Of a stretch of 62,142 bases of DNA, positions 42,562-51,689 are shown piece after piece. The notes under the pieces were generated by a model. The model saw only the letters and a list, made by a program, of their open reading frames with translations, did no database searches and had not been told where the DNA came from. Position numbers and translations under genes: made by a program. Source of the stretch: Candidatus Aegiribacteria sp. (lineage in GTDB: Bacteria; Fermentibacterota; Fermentibacteria; Fermentibacterales; JCC-6); assembly GCA_023138735.1 (NCBI GenBank), contig JAGLOY010000069.1, positions 1 through 62,142 of the forward strand, read 5' to 3'. Numbering within the stretch: the stretch's first letter is position 1; the number at the start of each line of letters is the position of its first letter.

Positions 42562-44097
42562 ATGTCAATAATGAAATCTGTTAACGACTTCCTAACGCGG
42601 CTTTCGAGTAAGCTCAAGGGCGGCGGTGACAAGGCTATCGAAAAACAGAAGAAAAAGGGAAAGAACACCGCCAGAGAACGTGTGGAGGATCTGTTGCTCG
42701 ATGAGGATTCCTTCCTGGAGATAGACCTCTTCGTAGAACATTCCGTGAAGGATTTCGGGATGGATAGAAAAGAGCTGGCGGGTGATGGGGTTATCACCGG
42801 ATACGGCAAGGTACATGGCAGACCGGTCGCCGTGTTCGCGCAGGATTTCACGGTTGCCGGAGGATCCCTTGGAAGAGCACATTCAAAAAAAATCGTTAAA
42901 GTGATGGATGGCGCAGCTGAAGCGGGAATACCTCTTATAGGGATAAACGACTCCGGCGGGGCCAGAATCCAGGAAGGAGTTGAATCCCTCTGCGGTTACG
43001 GCGAGATATTCTACCGCAATACAAAACTCAGCGGTGTAGTTCCTCAGATCTCCGTCATTCTTGGTCCATGTGCGGGCGGCGCGGTCTATTCACCTGCCCT
43101 GACGGATTTCGTATTCGTTGTCGACGGAATCTCCAATATGTTCATAACCGGACCGCAGGTCATAAAGACGGTTCTTGGAGAAGATATAACCCAGGAGGAG
43201 CTTGGCGGCGCATTCACCCAAGCCTCTATTACAGGTAATGCACATTTCTATGCAAAAAGCGAAACGGAAGCCTTTAATACGCTCAAAAAACTTCTCTCCT
43301 TCCTCCCGGCCAATTCGAATGAGAACCCTCCTGTTAGAAGCTCAATCCCCCCCGATCAACCGCTGGGTGATGATGTTATCCCCGATAACCGCAGGCAGGC
43401 TTACTGCGTAAAGGATATTATACGGGGCATTGTGGATGCTTCCGATTTCCTTGAAGTACACAAGCACTTCGCCGCTAACATGGTGGTAGGTTTTGCTAGA
43501 CTTGCAGGCCAGCCGATAGGGATTATCGCGAATCAACCCAGGGTTCTGGCGGGTGTTCTTGACGTAGACGCATCTGACAAGGCGGCACGGTTCATCAGAT
43601 TCTGTGATTGCTTCAATATCCCGCTGCTGACATTGGTGGATACTCCCGGATATCTTCCAGGAGCGGATCAGGAACATGCAGGTGTCATCAGGCATGGAGC
43701 TAAGATACTGTACGCTTACAGTGAGGCTTCGGTTCCCAAGATGACGGTTATTATGAGGAAAGCCTACGGCGGAGCTTATATAGCCATGTGCAGCAGGCAT
43801 CTCGGAGCCACATTCGTTGCATCCTGGCCCTGCGGAGAGATTGCGGTAATGGGACCTGAAGGAGCAGCCAACATCATATTCAGAAGGGAAATAGCGGCGG
43901 CGGAGAACCCTGTTGAATACAGACAGGAAATGATCAGAGAGTATGAAGAGAAATTCGCCAATCCCTATGTAGCAGCAAACAAAGGATATATCGACACGAT
44001 TATCAGAGCCAGCATGACCAGGGAAACGCTGATCAAAGTGCTCTCCCGAACCGGGCTGTCCAGAAAAGGGCGTCCCCACGGAAACATTCCTCTGTAG
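42562..44097 (+). CDS. acyl-CoA carboxylase carboxyltransferase (beta) subunit
   Basis: A crotonase-like carboxyltransferase of 511 residues: ARERVEDLLLDEDSF, INDSGGARIQEGVESLCGYGEIF, GPCAGGAVYSPALTDF, LVDTPGYLPGADQEHAGVIRHGAKIL and AYGGAYIAMCSRHLGA, with oxyanion-hole glycine pairs. This matches propionyl-CoA carboxylase beta and methylmalonyl-CoA decarboxylase alpha subunits. The biotin carrier follows ten bases downstream. A biotin carboxylase, or the membrane subunits of a sodium-pumping decarboxylase, are not in the window, so the reaction direction is open. Confidence 0.9.
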   Translation: MSIMKSVNDFLTRLSSKLKGGGDKAIEKQKKKGKNTARERVEDLLLDEDSFLEIDLFVEHSVKDFGMDRKELAGDGVITGYGKVHGRPVAVFAQDFTVAGGSLGRAHSKKIVKVMDGAAEAGIPLIGINDSGGARIQEGVESLCGYGEIFYRNTKLSGVVPQISVILGPCAGGAVYSPALTDFVFVVDGISNMFITGPQVIKTVLGEDITQEELGGAFTQASITGNAHFYAKSETEAFNTLKKLLSFLPANSNENPPVRSSIPPDQPLGDDVIPDNRRQAYCVKDIIRGIVDASDFLEVHKHFAANMVVGFARLAGQPIGIIANQPRVLAGVLDVDASDKAARFIRFCDCFNIPLLTLVDTPGYLPGADQEHAGVIRHGAKILYAYSEASVPKMTVIMRKAYGGAYIAMCSRHLGATFVASWPCGEIAVMGPEGAANIIFRREIAAAENPVEYRQEMIREYEEKFANPYVAANKGYIDTIIRASMTRETLIKVLSRTGLSRKGRPHGNIPL

Positions 44098-44107
44098 AGG
44101 GGGCATT

Positions 44108-44425
44108 ATGGAGAAAAAACTGGACAAACTTATCATAGACGATACCGAGTATGTCACAGAGATACCGGATCACTGCAGAAAACCATATAAGTGTGTTCCG
44201 GATCCCTCTGAGATAACAGCATTCATACCCGGGACCATAGTCGAGATCAAGGTTTCCGAAGGTGACAGCGTTGAAGCGGGTGCTATTCTTCTTCTTCTTG
44301 ATGCGATGAAGATGCACAATGAGATATGTTCCGCTAAAAGAGGAATCATCGGTAAAATACACGTCTGTGAAGGTGATTCGGTTCAGAAGAATCAGCTTCT
44401 TATTAGTCTCATTTACCCGGAGTAA
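44108..44425 (+). CDS. biotin carboxyl carrier protein
   Basis: The C-terminal 70 residues form a biotinyl domain: AFIPGTIVEIKVSEGDSVEAG, then LLLLDAMKMHNEI with the biotinylated lysine K68, and RGIIGKIHVCEGDSVQKNQLL. It carries CO2 between carboxylase and carboxyltransferase. The N-terminal 35 residues are variable (CRKPYKC). A perfect hairpin terminator follows. Confidence 0.92.
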   Translation: MEKKLDKLIIDDTEYVTEIPDHCRKPYKCVPDPSEITAFIPGTIVEIKVSEGDSVEAGAILLLLDAMKMHNEICSAKRGIIGKIHVCEGDSVQKNQLLISLIYPE

Positions 44426-44443
44426 GCACCTTAGTGTAAAGTT

Positions 44444-44473
44444 AAAGGGGAGGGGCAGATGCCCCTCCCCTTT
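44444..44473. terminator. bidirectional hairpin terminator
   Basis: A 13-bp perfect inverted repeat AAAGGGGAGGGGC / GCCCCTCCCCTTT with loop AGAT stands between two convergent genes; the T-rich tail is better on + (TTTCTC). Confidence 0.8.
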
Positions 44474-44493
44474 CTCATATACTTGTCCTGAGA

Positions 44494-45798
44494 TCAATCG
44501 TTCTCGGAATCCAGATCCTCGGCTTTCTGCATAGCGTTGATAGCGTCGTTCCTCCGGCCAAGACGGCTGTAGGTACTAGCAAGGTAACGCCAGTAATTGG
44601 CATTGTCAGGGTCGAATTCGAGGGCTGTTTCGAGAGCTTCTGCGGCTTCGGAATCCAGTTCTTTCCTGTTGAAACAGGCGTATCTTGTATAGTATGCGTT
44701 CGCGAATTCATCGGGAGAAAGACCCTCGATCAATATGACTGATTCAAGAATCGAGAGAGATTCATCGTAATTCTCCATTACGAAATTAGCGTGCGCAAGG
44801 GTTGAAAGAACGATGTAGTCTTCTCCGATAAGATCTCTAGCGCTGTTAAGCTCGGTTATCGCCTGAGGATAATCTTCCATCTCGATGTATGCGTACCCCT
44901 TTGATACCAGCATGGTGGCAACAATCTCATTTGCTTCGTCCGGTTCGAGCCAGCCCTCTGCAAGGCCAAGCTCGATATTAGCGAATGCTTCGTCGTATAT
45001 ACCGATCGCGGATCCGTAGTCGCCTTCAAGCATATATGCTCCGGCAAGAGCGTCCAGCATATCAATATTCGTGGGGTCGATCGCCAGTGCATTGCTGTAA
45101 ATCTCTTTTGCCTGCTGGATGTACTCCGGCATTTCTTCCTCGGTGGCGTCAAGAGCAATCATGGTCAGGATGCTTCCTGAGTTGAAGAGAGCCTGGATAA
45201 AAAGGTTCTTTGCCTGTGCAAGATTCTGTGAATAGTAATCCAGCATATATGCGTCACTCGTCTCATCGATCAAGACCTGAACGTTAGCCATCAATGCTTC
45301 CGCTTTCAGTGATGAATTCTGGAAATATCCAAGGGCCGCTTGAAGATCATTGTTAACTTTCAGCTCAACATCACCAAGCATAAGTTCAAAATCGGGTCTC
45401 TCAGGGGCAACCAGAATACCGTTATTGAGCATTTCAACTGCTGAACCGATATCACCGTCGCTCATCGTATTTGCTGCACTGTTAAAGAAGACGAACCAGT
45501 ACTCGCTTATCGTCAACGCTCCGTTGGTATCAAGTTCGTAAGCTTTACTGAATGATACGGCAGCCTCGGACCATTGTGATTTTTCTGTAAAAGCTCTGCC
45601 TCTCCAGAACCAGATTTCCGAGTTAAGGGAATCTCCCTGAGCGATGACGCTGTCAGCAAGATGTATGATATCGTCATACTCCTGATTCTGCATATGTACC
45701 TTCATGCCGGTTACCACAGGTGAGCTGCAGGCTGCGAGCATTGCGGATATCGCGATGATTGTAAGAATAATCTTTCGATTATGGTTCAATCCAGTCAT
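44494..45798 (-). CDS. TPR-repeat lipoprotein
   Basis: A lipobox LAACSS ends the signal peptide, followed by many tetratricopeptide-like helical pairs (for example EIWFWRGRAFTEKSQWSEA, ALAIDPTNIDMLDALAGAY, ALEFDPDNANYWRYLASTY). TPR lipoproteins mediate protein-protein contacts, often in envelope or secretion complexes; no partner is evident. The start at 45798 is preferred because MTGLNHNRK gives a basic n-region. The divergent 143-base spacer to the L,D-transpeptidase carries both promoters. Confidence 0.85.
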   Translation of the reverse strand: MTGLNHNRKIILTIIAISAMLAACSSPVVTGMKVHMQNQEYDDIIHLADSVIAQGDSLNSEIWFWRGRAFTEKSQWSEAAVSFSKAYELDTNGALTISEYWFVFFNSAANTMSDGDIGSAVEMLNNGILVAPERPDFELMLGDVELKVNNDLQAALGYFQNSSLKAEALMANVQVLIDETSDAYMLDYYSQNLAQAKNLFIQALFNSGSILTMIALDATEEEMPEYIQQAKEIYSNALAIDPTNIDMLDALAGAYMLEGDYGSAIGIYDEAFANIELGLAEGWLEPDEANEIVATMLVSKGYAYIEMEDYPQAITELNSARDLIGEDYIVLSTLAHANFVMENYDESLSILESVILIEGLSPDEFANAYYTRYACFNRKELDSEAAEALETALEFDPDNANYWRYLASTYSRLGRRNDAINAMQKAEDLDSEND

Positions 45799-45941
45799 AT
45801 TCGACCCTCCGTTCAAGATATTGGATACTTATAAATCTAATAGGATCAGTAATTATGAAATCTGGCGTTTCACACACCGAAAGTCAATATTGACATCGTA
45901 TCCACCAGCATTCAGTTTAGAGTGCTCTGGAGGTTACGTAT

Positions 45942-46412
45942 TTGATTTGTCTTACAGAACTATTCCGTATTTTTCTTGGGGTACTTGCCGTATCCTGGAG
46001 TGCATCCCTTGCTCCAGCTGACGGGCAGGAGAGCACTTCATCGAGAGAAGCAGTCATTCTCATAGATTGCCAAACAATCATCTTTCTGGAGAACGGCAGA
46101 GAAGCTAACCTGGCGCTGGTTTCCACAGGAAGAGCGGGTTACAATACCCCGGTTGGAACATTCGAAGTTCTGTACAGAAGACGGGCTCCGGTATCCAGTT
46201 CCTACGGCGTCAGGATGCCCTACTGGCTCTGTATTCATCCTTCAGGCCAGATAGGTCTTCATCAGACTTTTCTAACTGGTACGAATTTTCTGGGAACCAG
46301 ACGATCACATGGCTGCGTAAGACTTGGTGAAATTACAGCCAGATGGAGCTACGACTGGCTCAGGGTTGGATCGACCGTCAGAGTTCAGGCCCAAAGTCCG
46401 AGAAGGATTTAG
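45942..46412 (+). CDS. L,D-transpeptidase (YkuD family)
   Basis: Signal-like N-terminus and a YkuD domain with the late active-site motif SHGCVRLG (catalytic cysteine about residue 132; H in GLHQTF upstream). It crosslinks peptidoglycan 3-3 or attaches lipoproteins in the periplasm. The start is TTG 45942, with TCTGGAGG eight bases upstream; no ATG gives a full signal peptide. 156 residues is compact for the family and has no LysM domain. Confidence 0.85.
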   Translation: MICLTELFRIFLGVLAVSWSASLAPADGQESTSSREAVILIDCQTIIFLENGREANLALVSTGRAGYNTPVGTFEVLYRRRAPVSSSYGVRMPYWLCIHPSGQIGLHQTFLTGTNFLGTRRSHGCVRLGEITARWSYDWLRVGSTVRVQAQSPRRI

Positions 46413-47011
46413 GGATCTTTCCTGCTTCCACAGCGGAAACACAGATATCTGCTGATCTCCTCCACTGGAATGCTGGAGAGGTACATACTCAGCATCCTGG
46501 AGTAATCCTCACCACGTTTTTCCTCACCGCAACCAGGACACACAGGCAGTAGTTTTGAAAGATTCTCGAGTGTCTTCAAAGCCTTTTCATACTTCCTGCG
46601 GAGGGAACTCAGCTCTACCATATCTTCGAATCTACCGCATGCGATTTCTATAGCCCTGAAAAGCTCAGCCGGCCCCGGAGGTTTTACTACATAGGCTCCA
46701 ACTCCCGCTTCCGCCGCTTCTTTCACAAGGTCCTCGGTTTCGTAGGCACTCAGAATCACAATAGGTGTAGGAAAATGCTTCTGGATTAGGATCGCAGCCT
46801 CAATGCCCGACATTTTCGGCATCTTGATATCCATGAGTACCACTTCGGGCTGTACTTCCCTGATCATCCCCAGAGCTTCATGTCCATCCTCGGCTTCCCC
46901 GGCAATTTCGTATCCCAGTTCCTCCAGCATCCCTCTGATCATCTCGGAGACCAGATGGTCATCCTCAACTATCAGAACCTTCCTCTTTCTACTTACTTCC
47001 ATCTGCTCCAT
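46409..47011 (-). CDS. response regulator with C-terminal zinc-ribbon-like domain
   Basis: Receiver domain residues 10-125: acidic pocket D17-D18 (VEDD), phosphorylation site D61 (VLMDIKMP), and the lysine in VVKPPGP. The C-terminal 75 residues hold a helical linker and CPGCG ... CFRCG, a putative zinc site, but no DNA-binding domain. It is coupled to the histidine kinase by a 23-base overlap. Such regulators act by protein binding or enzyme control. Confidence 0.85.
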   Translation of the reverse strand: MEQMEVSRKRKVLIVEDDHLVSEMIRGMLEELGYEIAGEAEDGHEALGMIREVQPEVVLMDIKMPKMSGIEAAILIQKHFPTPIVILSAYETEDLVKEAAEAGVGAYVVKPPGPAELFRAIEIACGRFEDMVELSSLRRKYEKALKTLENLSKLLPVCPGCGEEKRGEDYSRMLSMYLSSIPVEEISRYLCFRCGSRKDP

Positions 47012-49073
47012 CCTCCGTCAGAGTCCTGCGGAAAACTATTTTCGCTGAGGCTCCGCCATCGTTCTGCAGAGTAAGGTCGCCCTGCAGGTTCTTTATAGTT
47101 AAATTCTGAATCAGATCAAGACCCAGATTCTTCCTGTCATGCTCCAGCACTTCTTCGGGATACCCAGGACCGTTATCACTGTAGATAAGAGTGATGCGGC
47201 CTGCTCTACGCTTTCGCATCCTGACCTTTATCTTCAGCGAATCACGGACTGCCAGGGCATGTTTGAGCGAATTCCTGACCAGCTCGTTCAGTATCAGGGC
47301 AAGAGCATGCGCCTGATTTGGGTTCACACGGATCGAGGTTTTCGAAATGGATGCTTTCAGTTTCTTGGTGTCAGGGGCGTTTGTAATTGCACTATTGATG
47401 ATTCTCCTGGCGAGCATGGTCAGTTCCAGAGGTTTCCAGCCGGAACTTGAAAGCATATCATGAACAGTTGCCAGACCACGGATCCTGCTGATGAGGCTCT
47501 GAACAAATTCATCGTGATCATCATTACTCGAAGCGTAACGCCTCTGTGCGTAAAGAATGCCTATTATCTCTGAAAGATTGTTCTTGACTCTATGGTTAAC
47601 CTCCTTGAGCAGAACCGCATTTATCTGAGCTTCTTTCTCTGCCCGTCTGTACATTTCGATGAGTTTCTTTTCCATCCTGTTCCGCACAAGTGCATTGCCG
47701 ATAGCATCCCCGACAACTCTCAGAAGATCGATTATATCTTCGCTCCAGTAATTCTCCTGATTCACGCAGTCAAAACCCAGGAAAGCAATAAGGTTGTTTC
47801 CATGAACTATGGGAACTATAAGCAGCGATTGAATATCCCTGGATTCAAACAGCTTCCTTTCAGCCTCAGCCCAGGATGGAAGATCGGAAATTCTGGGTAT
47901 CTGGAAAGCCCAGTGCCTGTTGAGTCTGTTCTGGAGCCATGGATATTCATCGGTTCTCAGTTCCTGCCGGGTATCGATCTGCGGCTGAACATTCGTTGCG
48001 CACCATTCGTGCGTGTTCTTCAATATCCTCAACTCATCACTGAACTGGAAAAGGTAGGCCCTGTCAACCTCAATTGATACACCGATATTAAGAAGGGCAT
48101 CGTTAATACCAAGGTTCAGGGCGCTTCCCCTCATTTTAATAAAATCAGTGGAAATAGTGATAAGGAGGTTTTCGAATCTTTCTCTGAAATTCATTTTTTT
48201 GCGCGTTTGTTCAGCAACAGTGATATCATTCATCAGTACGAACAGACCGTCTGGTGTTCTGTTAATTAATACATTGAAAGTTCTATCGCGGTATTCAAAG
48301 GCACTGATGCAGAATCCTGAGCCGGAATCAAGAACTTCATCGAATTTCTCCCGCAGAATACTCGTTAATTCCAACCCGGCAACCTCCGAAAATGGTGCTG
48401 ATCCATCTTCAGAACAGACAAGCTGCCTGAATGCTCCGTTGCAGTACTTAACTTCCAGGTTGCCGTCCAGAGCAAAAACCGGATCATTTGTACTTTCAAG
48501 GAGAAAAGAATGCTCCCGTTCGCTCCTGCGGACACTGTTTTCGACTTCAATTCGAGAGATTGACGCCTTAACCATGGAAACCAGTGTTTCCATTATCCCC
48601 TGGATTTCCCGAGGCAGAGTTCCCGGCATAGATGAAGCAATGAACATCACCGATGAAGAGGTTTCACTGAGGATGAGGGGAAAAATTCCCTTCAGGAATA
48701 TCTGCCGACCACTTTCGCGAATGAAAAAGTCATCTTCTGTGGGGTCCGGGAACAGGTTTCTGTCATTCTTCAGCATTCCATGCAGGTCTGAACCGGGTAT
48801 ACACCTGGATAGGGAATCAACCAGGCATCCTGAAAGACCGGCACTATATTCCAGCACGAAATCACCTGATATATTGTCAAAGACGAAGATCCCGGCTGAA
48901 TCTATACTTTTGAATTCAGTTGCTGAATCAACAGTATGCTTAAATACTGAAGATGAATCTTCAAGGGAATTCAGTTTAATGCAGGCGGCAGACAGAATAT
49001 CGAAATTTTCGATTACCAGCTGGCTCCTCTCCCGGCCATTCGCATAGAATCTGTTCATCCGGCCAGGATGCAA
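46989..49073 (-). CDS. sensor histidine kinase (HisKA_2/HWE type) with PAS and GAF domains
   Basis: The C-terminus has a phosphoacceptor H-box LLKEVNHRVKNNLSEI, then RGLATVHDML, and an HATPase with HALALILNELVRNSLKHA and DNGPGYPEE. Upstream lie a GAF-like domain (ENYWSEDIIDLLRVVGDAIGNAL), a PAS-like domain (NDPVFALDGNLEVKYCNGAF) and an N-terminal GAF-like region. It has no membrane helices, so it senses a cytosolic signal. HisKA_2 kinases commonly phosphorylate single-domain or unusual response regulators, as the neighbour here. Confidence 0.88.
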   Translation of the reverse strand: MHPGRMNRFYANGRERSQLVIENFDILSAACIKLNSLEDSSSVFKHTVDSATEFKSIDSAGIFVFDNISGDFVLEYSAGLSGCLVDSLSRCIPGSDLHGMLKNDRNLFPDPTEDDFFIRESGRQIFLKGIFPLILSETSSSVMFIASSMPGTLPREIQGIMETLVSMVKASISRIEVENSVRRSEREHSFLLESTNDPVFALDGNLEVKYCNGAFRQLVCSEDGSAPFSEVAGLELTSILREKFDEVLDSGSGFCISAFEYRDRTFNVLINRTPDGLFVLMNDITVAEQTRKKMNFRERFENLLITISTDFIKMRGSALNLGINDALLNIGVSIEVDRAYLFQFSDELRILKNTHEWCATNVQPQIDTRQELRTDEYPWLQNRLNRHWAFQIPRISDLPSWAEAERKLFESRDIQSLLIVPIVHGNNLIAFLGFDCVNQENYWSEDIIDLLRVVGDAIGNALVRNRMEKKLIEMYRRAEKEAQINAVLLKEVNHRVKNNLSEIIGILYAQRRYASSNDDHDEFVQSLISRIRGLATVHDMLSSSGWKPLELTMLARRIINSAITNAPDTKKLKASISKTSIRVNPNQAHALALILNELVRNSLKHALAVRDSLKIKVRMRKRRAGRITLIYSDNGPGYPEEVLEHDRKNLGLDLIQNLTIKNLQGDLTLQNDGGASAKIVFRRTLTEDGADGSK

Positions 49074-49081
49074 TGTGCATT

Positions 49082-50110
49082 CTATACAAGATCCGGTTTA
49101 TTATCTTCCAGTTCTCCAACCACTTCCCTTAGCTTCTGAGAGTACTCATCGCTCATGATAAGTGTTACGGAATCGGTCTCCACCACAGATACATTGCTTA
49201 CTCCCAGGAGAACTGTAAGCTTGCCCCTGTTCCATACAGTTGTGTTCTTGCTGTCTTTCACAAGCACCTCTCCCCTGCCCACTCCGCATCTTCTTGCAGA
49301 GGGCCAGTCACCGATGTCATTCCATTCGAACCGGGCGGGAACCATTACAACATTATCAGCATTCTCCATCACTCCGTAATCGATGGAAATGGATTGCAGA
49401 GAATTGTACAGCTGCGGATCAGGGCAGGTTCCGGAACCCAGTTGCAGCAGTTTCCGGGAAAGCTCTGGAAGGTATCTGGCTATCTCCTCCATTATCACGT
49501 CCGCTCTCCAGATGAACATCCCTGCATTCCAGAAATAACTGCCGCCCGAACAGTACTCTGAGGCGGTTTCAAGATCGGGTTTTTCTCTGAAGGATGAAAC
49601 CTCGTAAACTCCTTCGCTGATAGGTTTTCCTTTTTCAAGATAGCCGTATCCGGTGGCAGGGCGGTCCGGTTTTACTCCAATCGTTACTAGTTTTCCATCC
49701 ATGGCGGGTTGGGCTGCCATAATAAGCGTGTTCCTGAATCCTTCAGGATTGTCGATTACATGATCGGAAGGTACAACAACCATAAGATCCGAACCGCAGC
49801 CGCGGTCAACAAGGGTTTTTGCCGCCCAGCCTATGCATGCCGCAGTATTCCTGCCGGAGGGCTCAAGCAGAAGGTTCTCGTTTCTGATCCATGGCAGCTG
49901 CGCAAGCACGGTATTCCTGTGATCACTGCCGGTAACTACCATTATCTGTCCGTGATCGCAAAGCCCATCGAACCTTGCGGCTGTTTCCTGGAGCATCGTC
50001 CTGTCTCCAGTCAGGTGGAGGAACTGCTTGGGCAGTTTCCGCGTTGAGACAGGCCAGAAACGGGTTCCTCTTCCCCCGGCCATGATTATTCCGAAAAATG
50101 ATGACTCCAT
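49082..50110 (-). CDS. manC: mannose-1-phosphate guanylyltransferase
   Basis: Nucleotidyltransferase motif IIMAGGRGTRFWPVSTRKLPKQF (about residues 8-30 in two pieces), VVPSDHVI, SFREKPD and a late SIDYGVMENADNVVMVP with FEWNDIGDWPS. It makes GDP-mannose. At 342 residues it lacks the C-terminal PMI domain of the bifunctional enzyme, consistent with a separate manA directly upstream. Nearest neighbours are the sugar isomerase and a kinase-regulator pair. Confidence 0.93.
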   Translation of the reverse strand: MESSFFGIIMAGGRGTRFWPVSTRKLPKQFLHLTGDRTMLQETAARFDGLCDHGQIMVVTGSDHRNTVLAQLPWIRNENLLLEPSGRNTAACIGWAAKTLVDRGCGSDLMVVVPSDHVIDNPEGFRNTLIMAAQPAMDGKLVTIGVKPDRPATGYGYLEKGKPISEGVYEVSSFREKPDLETASEYCSGGSYFWNAGMFIWRADVIMEEIARYLPELSRKLLQLGSGTCPDPQLYNSLQSISIDYGVMENADNVVMVPARFEWNDIGDWPSARRCGVGRGEVLVKDSKNTTVWNRGKLTVLLGVSNVSVVETDSVTLIMSDEYSQKLREVVGELEDNKPDLV

Positions 50111-50976
50111 TAACTACCTCCGGGTTCTATCAGATATCCTGCCCCGCTCAGTACCAGTTTTCCACCACCCGTGTCAGCGACGATGCAAGCGGGGGAATCG
50201 ACTTCATCACCCCGTATAGTAACGCTCCCGGATGAAACAAAAAATAGCGCACCTCCGGGAATATCCGTATTCGATGTTCCTCTGATATCGGATATTCGAT
50301 ATCCGGCCTTCAGTTTCAATCGGTCTATTTTTCCATCCGTTCCTGCGTGAACGGGGCTTCCTCCGGAAGACCAGTCAATAACTTTAATACCCTTTTCTAT
50401 ATGGAGTTCCCTCGGTTTTCCACCCGCTCCGGTTCTTCCCCAGTCGTATAACCTGTAGGTAACGTCGCAGTTGCTTTGAACTTCAAGGATATGCAGACCT
50501 GGACCAAGCGAATGGATGGTTCCGGGGGGAATGTGGTAGACATCACCCATATTCAGATCTATTCTCTGAAAAACTTCTTCCGCTCTTCCGGTGCGAAGCA
50601 GATTGCGGAACAGGTTCCTGTCAATATCAACCATTCCGCTCATCATCCATGCCCCGGTTTCGGCTGCCAGAACAATCCAGGTTTCCTCCTTGTATAAGTC
50701 ACTATCCCCTATTCCGGGATGAACCTGCAGGGAGAGTTTGTCCGCAGTATGAAGAGTCTTCAGGAGAATAGGATAGACATATTCCCCGGGCAGTTTACCG
50801 GCCGTTACCAGATCATCCACTGTAGCTGGATGTCCATCTACGGCGGTCCGCAGAAGTGATGAAGTGCGCTCCTCGTGGAAAAGCCACCAGATCTCTCCAA
50901 CGGGAGTTTCAGCACCGGGAGGAACAAGCGAACCCCATACCCTTGGAACATATTTTGGTTCCGAGATATAAAGCAC
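50110..50976 (-). CDS. manA: type I mannose-6-phosphate isomerase
   Basis: A cupin-fold isomerase with zinc motif LSLQVHPGIGDSDLYKEE and late DVYHIPPGTIHSLG, as in type I PMI; 288 residues is shorter than the E. coli enzyme but common in other phyla. It interconverts fructose-6-P and mannose-6-P and feeds ManC. Its stop and the manC start share one base, indicating tight coupling. Confidence 0.9.
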   Translation of the reverse strand: MLYISEPKYVPRVWGSLVPPGAETPVGEIWWLFHEERTSSLLRTAVDGHPATVDDLVTAGKLPGEYVYPILLKTLHTADKLSLQVHPGIGDSDLYKEETWIVLAAETGAWMMSGMVDIDRNLFRNLLRTGRAEEVFQRIDLNMGDVYHIPPGTIHSLGPGLHILEVQSNCDVTYRLYDWGRTGAGGKPRELHIEKGIKVIDWSSGGSPVHAGTDGKIDRLKLKAGYRISDIRGTSNTDIPGGALFFVSSGSVTIRGDEVDSPACIVADTGGGKLVLSGAGYLIEPGGS

Positions 50977-51689
50977 TAGTCTGTCTTCCCGTAGAACCTC
51001 GAGATCATACTATTAAGAATAAGGGGTCCTGTGAAATCCCGCTCCGGGTGCCATTGAACCGCGATGACAAGCCCATCATCCGATTCCATGCCCTCGATCA
51101 CTCCATCCGAAGATTCTGCCGCATGGCGGTAACCTTTCGGGATTCCGGCGATAGCCTGGTGATGAAAACTGCATACTTCTATCTCTGAGCCGAGGATATT
51201 CCGAAGAAAGGTACCGTCCGCTATCTCAACGGTATGCTTCCTTGGATCGTCGGCTTTTCCATTGTGATCATCAGGATCATCCACCTGAGTTGAAATGTTC
51301 TGGATGAGCTGTTCTCCCTCCGCCATGGCTATCAGCTGCATTCCCAGACATATACCGAATACAGGGATCTTCATGGAGCGAGCATTCCTGTACAGCTCCA
51401 TTTCCCATAGAGGTCTTTCGCGGTGACAGCCGATAGATCCTCTGTTCTTCTGGCCGTACAGTGCAGGATCTGGATCTGGACCACCCGTAAGAAGGATTAT
51501 GTCAACGATATCCAGCACATTACGAGCATCACTCGAAGTGGGAATAATCCCCACCGGAGTAACGTCTGCTCCGGACACCAGTTTCGCATAACTCTGGTTG
51601 AGCCCGAAAAGCCACTTACCGTATGACGGAGCCTTGGATACATCATTCTCATACCAGTTCAGGGTAATACCTATAACAGGTTTATTCAT
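50976..51689 (-). CDS. class I glutamine amidotransferase-like hydrolase (PuuD/peptidase C26)
   Basis: The triad is visible: nucleophile C in PVFGICLGMQL, then HHQAIAGIP and QWHPERD near the end (His, Glu). LTGGPDPDP is typical of gamma-glutamyl hydrolases of the C26/PuuD group. Substrate could be a gamma-glutamylated amine or folate; no polyamine genes are near. It overlaps nadA by four bases. Confidence 0.88.
   Translation of the reverse strand: MNKPVIGITLNWYENDVSKAPSYGKWLFGLNQSYAKLVSGADVTPVGIIPTSSDARNVLDIVDIILLTGGPDPDPALYGQKNRGSIGCHRERPLWEMELYRNARSMKIPVFGICLGMQLIAMAEGEQLIQNISTQVDDPDDHNGKADDPRKHTVEIADGTFLRNILGSEIEVCSFHHQAIAGIPKGYRHAAESSDGVIEGMESDDGLVIAVQWHPERDFTGPLILNSMISRFYGKTD

Noticed and set aside
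44444-44473. Riboswitch or repeat hairpin
   Set aside because: A simple perfect stem with a 4-base loop between convergent gene ends is sufficiently explained as a terminator.
48148-49047. 299-codon open frame on the + strand
   Set aside because: It is antisense to the histidine kinase, whose GAF/PAS sequence is recognisable; the + frame is rich in Ser/Arg and shows no domain.
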